DNA of 58,074 bases from Bacteroidota bacterium (lineage in GTDB: Bacteria > Bacteroidota > Bacteroidia > UBA8524), in assembly GCA_008933805.1 (NCBI GenBank), contig WBUH01000022.1, positions 1 through 58,074 on the forward strand, read 5' to 3'. Each line of letters opens with the position of its first letter. Within the stretch, counting starts at the first letter, position 1. Both the position numbers and the translations under genes were made by a program. Of the stretch, positions 34,954-42,321 are shown piece by piece. Under the pieces are notes generated by a model. The model saw only the letters and a list, made by a program, of their open reading frames with translations, searched no databases and had not been told where the DNA came from.

Positions 34954-35367
34954 TTAATTTAACTGCGACAAAAAATAGTTGTTCTTACTTTTATTGAAAG
35001 TTACCAGCCAGTTGTATTTTTTATCACAAACAAAGTAATTATTACCGTGAAGTTGGGTAATTGCGTCTATAAAACACCCATTGCAGTCGTACAAAAGATT
35101 TATACCCGATGGAGTTCCATTTGTTAAAATCACCCAGTATTTTTTATCATTTTTAATGCGCTGTTTATAGTCTTCCATATTAATGATATGTTTATTCTTT
35201 AGACGATTTTCCCAGTTTTGGTAAGTGTATTTTGCATCCGTTTTGATTAAGAAGTGCTTTTCAATTTCTTTAAAAACCTCGCTCCAAAATGTATAAGGAA
35301 TACTTAGGTCTTTAGTTGTGAGTTTTTTTGACTTGATAAAAAACTCAATTTTCTCTTCCCAAAACAT
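34954..35367 (-). CDS. Small soluble protein of unknown function in an inserted cassette
   Basis: A 137-residue, Lys/Asn/Tyr-rich soluble protein without signal peptide or membrane helix. Readable pieces: MFWEEKIEFFIKSKKLTTKDL, VFKEIEKHFLIKTDAKYTYQNWENRLK, KKYWVILTNGTPSGINLLYDCNGCFIDAI and NYFVCDKKYNWLVTFNKS. Size, charge and the central YWVIL strand recall immunity-type or other small effector-linked proteins, but I cannot place it in a family. It starts 2 bases below the nuclease stop and is more AT-rich than its neighbours. The flanking copies of gene ends mark it as inserted. Confidence 0.75.
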   Translation of the reverse strand: MFWEEKIEFFIKSKKLTTKDLSIPYTFWSEVFKEIEKHFLIKTDAKYTYQNWENRLKNKHIINMEDYKQRIKNDKKYWVILTNGTPSGINLLYDCNGCFIDAITQLHGNNYFVCDKKYNWLVTFNKSKNNYFLSQLN

Positions 35368-35369
35368 AA

Positions 35370-36770
35370 TTAGTTTACCTCAAACTCATCACCCATTTCG
35401 GGTATTTCGATGTTCATAAACCCTTTGGCCGCCAAACGTTCTTTTAATGCAGTTTGTGCTTCGTAATCGCCGTGAACCAAAAACAGTTTACGTACCATAG
35501 CGGGGTTTTGGCTGCTCAAATACTCTAAAATTTCTTTGTAATCTGCGTGTGCACTGAATGAGTCCATCACTTCAACATGGGCGTTTACTTGGTATTCTTC
35601 ACCAAAAATACGCACCATTTGTTCACCTCTGCGGATGGCACCTCCCAAACTGCTGGGTGAGCTGTAGCCCACAATCAGTATGGTGTTTTTGCTATCTGTA
35701 ATGGTATTGGCAATGTGGTGTTTTATCCTTCCTGCCTCGGCCATGCCTGATGCTGATATAATGATACAAGGCTCCTGAAGCTCGTTTATCTTTTTAGATT
35801 CTTCAACCTTTGATATGTAATGAAGATTAGGAAAGCTAAAAGCATCCCCGTCTTTTTCAATGTATTCTAAAATATCGGGGTTAAAGTAGTCTTCGTGCTC
35901 CTTCATTACCATTGTAGCCTTTACTGATAAAGGACTATCCACAAATACCTTTATTGAAGGGAGTAAACCCTCGCTGCTTAATTGGTCAAGTTGGTAAATA
36001 AGCTCTTGGGTACGGTCAACACTAAAAGCGGGTATCACCAGCTTTCCACGTCTTTCAACGCACGTTTCACGCACCACCCTCAACAAGTTATTGCGGGTAT
36101 CGGTGGCAGGTTCGTGCAAACGGTCGCCATACGTGCTTTCACAAAGTATGTAATCGGCTTGCCTAAACGCTTCGGGAGAACGTAAAATCATGTCGCCGGG
36201 GCGGCCTATATCGCCTGTAAACGTTAGTTTAATCTCGCGCTCTTCTTTAATACTCAAATGCACCGCGGCACTGCCTATAATGTGGCCTGCATCGGTATAA
36301 TGAAAGCTCACTTCATCATCAATGGTATATTCAGTTCGGTACGGAACGTTTACAAACAAATCAAGTGTTTTGTAAACATCCGTTTCATCATACAACGGCT
36401 CAAGTTGTTCTTCGCCTCTTTTTTTGCGGCGTTGGTTCACAAACTTCACGTCCATTTCCTGAATGTGGGCGCTATCCAGCAGCATAATCTCGCATAGCGA
36501 TTTAGTGGCCGGAGTGGCATATATAGGCCCGCTAAAGCCTTCAGAAACAAGACGGGGTAATAATCCGCTGTGGTCGATGTGTGCGTGTGAAAGAATCACA
36601 CAATCCACCTCTTTGGGATTAAACCCGAAATGGCGGTTCATGTAATTACTGTCTTGGTCGCTGCCTTGAAAAAGGCCGCAATCAAGAAGAATTTTTTTTC
36701 CGTTGTTGGTGGTAATCAGGTGTTTGGTGCCGGTTACAACCTGCGCCGCTCCGTAAAACTCAATCTTCAT
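35370..36770 (-). CDS. MBL-fold/beta-CASP ribonuclease
   Basis: A 466-residue metallo-beta-lactamase-fold nuclease with a beta-CASP insert, related to archaeal/eukaryotic CPSF73-like RNA-processing enzymes. Motifs in order: CGLFQGSD, the zinc motif HAHIDHSG, TDAGHIIGSAAV, TFTGDIGRP, the beta-CASP signature CESTYGDR and VIPAFSVDRTQEL, IIISASGMAEAGRIKHH, and the late SFSAHAD and LVHGD motifs. Likely role: RNA turnover in the cytoplasm. The unknown 137-residue gene follows 2 bases downstream and may be cotranscribed. Confidence 0.94.
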   Translation of the reverse strand: MKIEFYGAAQVVTGTKHLITTNNGKKILLDCGLFQGSDQDSNYMNRHFGFNPKEVDCVILSHAHIDHSGLLPRLVSEGFSGPIYATPATKSLCEIMLLDSAHIQEMDVKFVNQRRKKRGEEQLEPLYDETDVYKTLDLFVNVPYRTEYTIDDEVSFHYTDAGHIIGSAAVHLSIKEEREIKLTFTGDIGRPGDMILRSPEAFRQADYILCESTYGDRLHEPATDTRNNLLRVVRETCVERRGKLVIPAFSVDRTQELIYQLDQLSSEGLLPSIKVFVDSPLSVKATMVMKEHEDYFNPDILEYIEKDGDAFSFPNLHYISKVEESKKINELQEPCIIISASGMAEAGRIKHHIANTITDSKNTILIVGYSSPSSLGGAIRRGEQMVRIFGEEYQVNAHVEVMDSFSAHADYKEILEYLSSQNPAMVRKLFLVHGDYEAQTALKERLAAKGFMNIEIPEMGDEFEVN

Positions 36771-36866
36771 AACTCTCAGCTAGCAAATTGCATTATTAGG
36801 TGGGAATAAACAAATTTTTCAACGTGATGCTACTATCCTGCACCTTGTACTGTATTAATTCAAACG

Positions 36867-37358
36867 TTAGTTAGATACCTTCACCTGCCAGCCGGCACTC
36901 ATAAAGTATTTTATTTGTGATGGGAACAGTAAGTGGTTCAGTAGCGACCCCGTCAGCCCTATGCCAAACGTAATACCCAGCCGCTGCCCAAAACTCATTT
37001 GCGGGTTGTTGGTTAAAATAAGCGGGTACGCAATTATTGATGCGGTGAGCGTTACTACCTCGGTAACACCTTTAAGTATATCACGGTATTTATTAAACTT
37101 TCTAAAGCCCATTATATCGCTTACCCGCACTTTCCAGTTGTTCTCAAAACCCACAAAAGAGTCGTTGATGTTTTCTATCCGTCCGTAATAATCTTGCACC
37201 TGACCTAAATAACCCCTATACAACACCCGCATCATGTCACCTTGTTTCACCACAACGGTTTTGTTAGCATGGGGCAGGGTAAACACCAGTCGTTGCTGGG
37301 CTACAGCAGTATAAACACAGGCAAGCATTATGCTTAGTACCAAAAAGTATTTTGACAT
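36867..37358 (-). CDS. Exported or membrane protein of unknown function
   Basis: A 163-residue protein with a signal peptide (MSKYFLVLSIMLACVYTAVAQ). The middle part has a small beta motif (VVVKQGDMMRVLYRGYLGQVQDYYGRIENINDSFVGF) that resembles an SH3-like fold. Two hydrophobic segments follow (about 97-115 and 128-147), so the C-terminal half may lie in a membrane. I do not recognise the family. It is divergent from the MarR gene, with only 74 bases between the starts. Confidence 0.75.
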   Translation of the reverse strand: MSKYFLVLSIMLACVYTAVAQQRLVFTLPHANKTVVVKQGDMMRVLYRGYLGQVQDYYGRIENINDSFVGFENNWKVRVSDIMGFRKFNKYRDILKGVTEVVTLTASIIAYPLILTNNPQMSFGQRLGITFGIGLTGSLLNHLLFPSQIKYFMSAGWQVKVSN

Positions 37359-37432
37359 TGTTGCTATTTAGAAAATTAATATTCAAAAAAAAACACAATT
37401 TTGCGAACTGACACAAAAACACCCGATTAACT

Positions 37433-37882
37433 ATGCGGTTGGAAGATGCAATACAACAAAAGAGCTTTGAAAACGAATTTCTGAAACTAGCCTTAAATAT
37501 CATGTACACGGGCAATTGGCTGCACATGCACCAAACCCGCAAGCTAAAAAAGTTTGGGATTAGTCATCAGCAGTACAATGTATTAAGAATTCTTAGAGGA
37601 CAGTATCCTCAAGCAACTTCGGTAGGTTCTGTGCTTAGTCGTATGCTTGAACCTTCATCAAACATTACCCGATTGGTAGATAAGCTTGAGCAAAAAAAGC
37701 TGGTGAGCAGGTGCGAAAACAAAGATAACCGACGCATGCAAGAGTTGCGTATTACTGAAACCGGACTTGAGATGCTTTATGAAATTGGGCTTGTGATGGA
37801 TGACTTGGAAGTGATTTTTAAAGGAATTGCAGAAAAGGATGCAAAAACTGCCAACGAAGTATTGGATGCGTTGAGAGGGTAA
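37433..37882 (+). CDS. MarR-family transcriptional regulator
   Basis: A 149-residue dimeric winged-helix regulator. The order fits MarR: helices for dimerisation (about 1-40, ending LHMHQTRKLKKFGI), the helix-turn-helix (about 40-85; SHQQYNVLRILRG, TSVGSVLSRMLEPSSNITRLVDKLEQKKLV), the wing CENKDNRRMQELRITETGLEML and C-terminal helices. The MarR family commonly responds to phenolic or oxidative signals; the ligand here is unknown. It is divergent from the gene at 36867-37358 and may regulate it. Confidence 0.93.
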   Translation: MRLEDAIQQKSFENEFLKLALNIMYTGNWLHMHQTRKLKKFGISHQQYNVLRILRGQYPQATSVGSVLSRMLEPSSNITRLVDKLEQKKLVSRCENKDNRRMQELRITETGLEMLYEIGLVMDDLEVIFKGIAEKDAKTANEVLDALRG

Positions 37883-37941
37883 CACAATTGCTTTGGTAGG
37901 GGCAACCTGACCAAAATCATAGTTAGCTTATAAAGGTTTTG

Positions 37942-37949
37942 TATATTTG
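37942..37949 (+). promoter_or_regulatory. -7 element TATATTTG for trhO
   Basis: A perfect TAnnTTTG match 12 bases before the ATG at 37962. An alternative TTG start would lie inside this box, so the ATG is the start. Confidence 0.55.
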
Positions 37950-37961
37950 CACCCCAAAATA

Positions 37962-38897
37962 ATGGCAACAAAACCTTTTCAAATATTACTGTATTACTGT
38001 TATGCAAAAATAGCGGATGCTGAGGCTTATGCTGAGCAACACCTGAAGTTTTGCAAACAAATAGGCATTTTAGGTCGGATAATTGTGGCCGACGAGGGAC
38101 TAAACGGTACTGTGAGCGGTACACCTGAACAATGCCGTCAATATATGGACTATGTGAAAGCCGACCCGCGCTTTGCCCACACTGAATTTAAGATTGACGA
38201 TAGCGACGTACATGCGTTTTACAAAATACACGTGCGCTATAAGCCTGAGATTGTGCACTTGGGTCTTGGCCGCAATAAGGGCTGGGATGTAGACCCAACT
38301 GTGAAAACCGGTGTGCACCTTAACGGGCAGGAGTTTCAAGAGTTAAAAGAGCAAGAAGATGTGGTGGTGTTGGATGTGCGCAGTAACTATGAGCACAATG
38401 TAGGACGGTTTAAAAATGCGATAACCCTTGATATAGATAACTTTCGTGAGTTTCCTGATAAAATAGGGGAGTTGGAACACCTTAAAGATAAAAAGGTGAT
38501 AACCTATTGCACCGGTGGTATAAAATGCGAAAAAGCCAGTGCATTGCTATTAGAAGCAGGTTTTAAAGATGTTTACCAATTACACGGCGGTATTATAAAC
38601 TATAGCAAAGAAACCGGAGGTAAAGATTTTGATGGTGTTTGCTACGTGTTTGATGGTAGGGTGACTGTTCCTGTTAATTCGGTTAACCCTGCTAATATTT
38701 CAGAGTGTTATATATGCCACACACCCACCAGCCGTATGGTAAACTGTGCCAACCCTGAGTGTAACGTGCACAAGCCAATTTGCGAAAGCTGCGGATGGGA
38801 AATGCAAGGGGCTTGCAGCCATGAGTGTAAAGAGCATCCTCGTAAACGCCCATACGATGGAACCGGTTTTTATGTAAGCAAAAACCCTACTTTATAA
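37962..38897 (+). CDS. trhO: tRNA uridine(34) hydroxylase TrhO (YceA-like)
   Basis: A 311-residue enzyme that hydroxylates uridine 34 in tRNAs. The N-terminal part (about 1-115; FQILLYYCYAKIADAEAY, GRIIVADEGLNGTVSG) is specific to TrhO. A rhodanese domain follows (about 120-215) with the active-site cysteine in YCTGGIKCEKAS. The C-terminal part carries conserved cysteine pairs (CYICHTPTSRMVNCANPECN, CESCGWEMQGACSHEC), which bind metal in this family. It ends at a strong terminator. Confidence 0.95.
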   Translation: MATKPFQILLYYCYAKIADAEAYAEQHLKFCKQIGILGRIIVADEGLNGTVSGTPEQCRQYMDYVKADPRFAHTEFKIDDSDVHAFYKIHVRYKPEIVHLGLGRNKGWDVDPTVKTGVHLNGQEFQELKEQEDVVVLDVRSNYEHNVGRFKNAITLDIDNFREFPDKIGELEHLKDKKVITYCTGGIKCEKASALLLEAGFKDVYQLHGGIINYSKETGGKDFDGVCYVFDGRVTVPVNSVNPANISECYICHTPTSRMVNCANPECNVHKPICESCGWEMQGACSHECKEHPRKRPYDGTGFYVSKNPTL

Positions 38898-38928
38898 TTA
38901 GCTACTAAATAACATTTAAGATAATACG

Positions 38929-38956
38929 TAAAGCAGCCAACAGGCTGCTTTTTTGT
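38929..38956 (+). terminator. Terminator after trhO
   Basis: The stem AAGCAGCC/GGCTGCTT with loop AACA is followed by TTTTTT. Confidence 0.9.
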
Positions 38957-39325
38957 TTATTATGGATTATTAAAAATTATTTTAAACTTTAAATAATAAC
39001 AATAAATGCTTAAATTTTTAAGATTTTTTTATAATGAAAGTGGATGAAAGTCTTTTGTGATAGAGTGATAAGATTTTTTGGATAAGTGCTTTCGCTTTTT
39101 ACTATAGGTTATAAATGCTGTTGAACTTTATTTAGGAAATGCTTATGTTTGTTTTAACCCCGATGTGTTAAAGGCTTTGTTATACATATCGTGTTTATCA
39201 GTGCGGTAGTTTATCCCTATACACAATAGGCGGGGTTTGTTTAGTCAAGCAGTAGATAAATTGCATCTGTCTGCTTTATATTTACGGTAACGTATACCTG
39301 AACCTATTAATAATCAATTCCATTT
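38957..39325. other. AT-rich intergenic stretch, no gene found
   Basis: About 370 bases before the histidine kinase gene. It is AT-rich and holds no convincing reading frame, hairpin or RNA. A TATATTTA string (39277-39284) resembles a -7 box but has no spaced TTTG. Confidence 0.5.
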
Positions 39326-41173
39326 ATGCTAACTATCGAGACGGAATACTCATACAGAGCGATACTGAACTCTGCTCCTGATGCAATGGTATTAATCGAT
39401 GATTCAGGATTAATTGAACTTGTAAATACCCAAACTGAAACAATGTTTGGCTATAAACGAGATGAATTACTTGGAAAAGAAGTAGAGTTTTTGATACCTG
39501 AGCGTTACAGGGCGGGGCATAAAGCCAAAAAGAAAGGCTTTTTGAAAGCGCCCGAAGTACGAGAAATGGGTAGCGGGCTGGAGCTTTATGCTTTGCACAA
39601 AAACGGCACTGAATTTTTGGTTGAAATTGCTCTCAGCTACGTAGTAACGAACGGTAAACTAAGTGCTTGTGCTGCCATACGTGATATGAGCGAAAAAAAG
39701 GCTGCCGAAAATAAGTTTAAAGCCTTGCTAGAATCGGCACCCGATGCAATGGTGATAGCAGATAGCGAAGGCCGTATAGAATTGGTGAATGCCCAAACCG
39801 AGAAAATGTTTGGCTACTCGCGCACTGAGCTTATTGGTTGTGAAGTAGAGAAGCTGATACCCCAAAGATTTACACAGCGGCACAAAACTGCCAAAATGGA
39901 TTTTATTTCAGCCCCTGAGGTACGGGAAATGGGAACCGGAATTGAACTTTTTGCTTTGCGAAAGGACGGGACCGAATTTATGGTTGAAGTAGCCCTCAGC
40001 TATATAAAAACAGGCAATAAAACCAGTGCGTGTGCTGCAATAAGGGATATTGGCGACCGCAAACGCCTTGAGAAACAAAATGCTCAATTGGCATCGATTG
40101 TAGAATCGTCTCACGATGCCATAATTGCCAAGAACAACGACAGGATAATTGTGAGCTGGAATAAAGGTGCCGAGATGATATTTGGCTTCACAGCACGCGA
40201 AGTATTGGGGGAGCATGTGGATGTGTTGATACCCGAAGAAAAACGCCAAGAAACAAAAGTCCTAATGGAGCAGGTGCTACGGGGAGAAGACACACGCCAT
40301 AAAGAGACTAAGATGTTGAGGAAAAACGGTGAAGAGTTCTATGCTTCAATTACATGTTCGCCAATAAGGGATTCGCAAGGAGAAATTATAGGGATATCAC
40401 AAATAGTAAGGGATATTAGTAAGCAAAAGGCTGATGGGTACAAGATAGAGAGCCTTAGCAACGAAATGATAGAACTGAAGGAGAAGTTGCGCTATCATAA
40501 ACAACTTGAAGATTTTGCATACATCACTTCGCACAATCTGCGGTCGCCGGTGGGTAATCTGGCTTCGCTGTTTTTAATGTATGACCAACAGGCAGAGATG
40601 GAAGACAAAAGTGCTATTGTTGAGAAGCTACGGACGGTGACCCATCATCTTACAAATACACTAAACGAGTTATCAAAAGCACTAAGCATAAAGACCGATA
40701 CATCCATTGAAAAAAGCACTCTCAAGTTTCAGGATTTTTTAGATGCAACAATTGTTGTACTAAGCACTGAGATTGACAATTCAAGGGCGGTAATACAAAG
40801 TAATTTTACTTGCCCCTCGATACATTATCCGGCTATTTATCTTGAAAGTATTTTGCTAAATTTGTTTACCAACGCGATTAAATACCGTGACCCAGAGAGG
40901 AGTCCTGTAATTACCATAGAGACTTATGAGAATAAACGCGATGGGAAAGTTCTTACAATTAGCGACAACGGATTAGGTATTGATATGGCAAGGCATGGCA
41001 AAAAAGTGTTTGGCTTGCACAAAACATTTCACCGCAATACCGATGCAAGAGGAGTGGGGTTGTTTATTACCAAAGCACAGATTGAGGCCATGGGCGGCTC
41101 AATAACGGTGAATAGTGTGCTTGGCCAGGGTACAGTGTTTACAATATATTTTGAGAGAGAAGTTCAACCCTAA
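39326..41173 (+). CDS. Cytoplasmic PAS-domain histidine kinase
   Basis: A 615-residue sensor kinase without signal peptide or membrane helix. Three PAS domains (about 5-125, 130-250, 255-375) precede the histidine kinase core. The first two PAS copies are near-repeats (both contain PEVREMG(S/T)G and ACAAIRD). The phosphoacceptor is in ITSHNLRSPVGNL, the N box in NLFTNAIKYR, and the G boxes in ISDNGLGID and RGVGLFITK. It probably phosphorylates the single-domain response regulator encoded 11 bases downstream. The signal could be a redox state or small ligand bound by a PAS domain. Confidence 0.95.
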   Translation: MLTIETEYSYRAILNSAPDAMVLIDDSGLIELVNTQTETMFGYKRDELLGKEVEFLIPERYRAGHKAKKKGFLKAPEVREMGSGLELYALHKNGTEFLVEIALSYVVTNGKLSACAAIRDMSEKKAAENKFKALLESAPDAMVIADSEGRIELVNAQTEKMFGYSRTELIGCEVEKLIPQRFTQRHKTAKMDFISAPEVREMGTGIELFALRKDGTEFMVEVALSYIKTGNKTSACAAIRDIGDRKRLEKQNAQLASIVESSHDAIIAKNNDRIIVSWNKGAEMIFGFTAREVLGEHVDVLIPEEKRQETKVLMEQVLRGEDTRHKETKMLRKNGEEFYASITCSPIRDSQGEIIGISQIVRDISKQKADGYKIESLSNEMIELKEKLRYHKQLEDFAYITSHNLRSPVGNLASLFLMYDQQAEMEDKSAIVEKLRTVTHHLTNTLNELSKALSIKTDTSIEKSTLKFQDFLDATIVVLSTEIDNSRAVIQSNFTCPSIHYPAIYLESILLNLFTNAIKYRDPERSPVITIETYENKRDGKVLTISDNGLGIDMARHGKKVFGLHKTFHRNTDARGVGLFITKAQIEAMGGSITVNSVLGQGTVFTIYFEREVQP

Positions 41174-41184
41174 TACTATCATCT

Positions 41185-41592
41185 ATGACAACTATTAAAA
41201 ACCCTACAATATGTGTGGTGGACGATGACGAGATTTACCAGTTTGTTATTAAAAGCCAACTTGAAAGTAGAAAGCTAGCCCGCAAAATCCTTATGTTTTC
41301 TGATGGAGAACTGGCTATTGATTTCTTTAAAACGGTGGTTGATAATGCAGATGAACTGCCCGATTTGGTGTTATTAGATTTAAATATGCCAATTATGGAC
41401 GGCTGGGAGTTTTTAGATGAGTTCATAATGCTGAAACCTAAACTACCCAAAAAGGTGACTATTTATGTGGTGACATCCTCTATCAACCAAACAGATATTG
41501 ACCGCGCTAAACGCATCAGTGAGGTAACGGATTATATTGTGAAGCCTATAAATGAGGAAACGTTGATGGATATGCTTTTAAAGCTGTCTTAG
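41185..41592 (+). CDS. Single-domain response regulator
   Basis: A 135-residue CheY-like receiver without an output domain. The acidic pocket is VVDDDE, the phosphoacceptor Asp is in VLLDLNMPIMDG, and the conserved Thr/Ser and Lys are in VVTSS and IVKPI. It forms an operon with the PAS kinase upstream, so it is its likely partner. With no DNA-binding domain it should act through protein contacts. Its end overlaps the end of the convergent DUF2461 gene by four bases. Confidence 0.96.
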   Translation: MTTIKNPTICVVDDDEIYQFVIKSQLESRKLARKILMFSDGELAIDFFKTVVDNADELPDLVLLDLNMPIMDGWEFLDEFIMLKPKLPKKVTIYVVTSSINQTDIDRAKRISEVTDYIVKPINEETLMDMLLKLS

Positions 41593-42257
41593 TTGCCCAA
41601 CGCTTTTTCAAAAAAGGCATTTACGGGTGCGGCAACTTTAAAGGCGGTTATCAGTTTATCAACCAAAGCATCTTGCAATAAGGTTTTTGGTTCAAAATTG
41701 GCAAAGTAATAAAAGCTTTTGTTGTAAATAAGGGGTTGCTTATCAGCTGCGTCTTTAAACTCAGGCATTATTACTTTGTTTTTTTCGCCCAGTATTTCGC
41801 CAAAAACCTCTTTAAAAGCTTTGTTTGTTGTCAGTTTGTTAAACTCGTCAATGTTATCGGCAATATGCTTTCTAACGTTGTACAAGTCTTGCTTTTCAAG
41901 TGTATGGCTACCTGTATATAATCGAAGGTGCTTGTGATTAGCCTCTATATACATACCCGGCTTTGTGGTGTCTTTCTTTCCGTGTGGAGTGACCATAGCA
42001 CTCATGTGCATTTTATAGGGCGATTTATCGTTGCTAAACCGCACATCGCGGTTAATGCGCATTACGGCATCTTTGGCAGTCATAGGGATGTTATACCCCA
42101 AGGAGTTATAAGCGGCTATCAGCTCTTCAATAAATGCTGCAAACGGCTTCTTTACTTTGTTTTCATAGGTTTTCTTATTAGCATCAAACCACTCTTTGGT
42201 ATTGTTGGCTTCTAACCCGCTAAAAAAGGTTATGTAATCGGCATCAAAGTATATCAT
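41589..42257 (-). CDS. DUF2461 domain protein
   Basis: A 222-residue cytoplasmic protein. The ATG at 42257 (MIYFDADYITFF) removes an unlikely extension. Conserved pieces of DUF2461 are visible: FFSGLEANNTKEWFDANKKTYEN near the N-terminus, AVMRINRDVRFSNDKSPYKMHMSAMV, and GMYIEANHKHLRLYTGSH. The family is common in bacteria and its biochemical role is not known to me. Not linked to neighbours by operon structure. Confidence 0.92.
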   Translation of the reverse strand: MIYFDADYITFFSGLEANNTKEWFDANKKTYENKVKKPFAAFIEELIAAYNSLGYNIPMTAKDAVMRINRDVRFSNDKSPYKMHMSAMVTPHGKKDTTKPGMYIEANHKHLRLYTGSHTLEKQDLYNVRKHIADNIDEFNKLTTNKAFKEVFGEILGEKNKVIMPEFKDAADKQPLIYNKSFYYFANFEPKTLLQDALVDKLITAFKVAAPVNAFFEKALGN

Positions 42258-42321
42258 AGTTTTAGTTGTTAAATAGCACACTGGTAAGATACACAAAAAC
42301 CGAGTAAAGCGTTACTATAGT

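Noticed and set aside
34826-35370. A classical insertion sequence
   Set aside because: No transposase and no terminal inverted repeats; the repeats are direct copies of a gene end.
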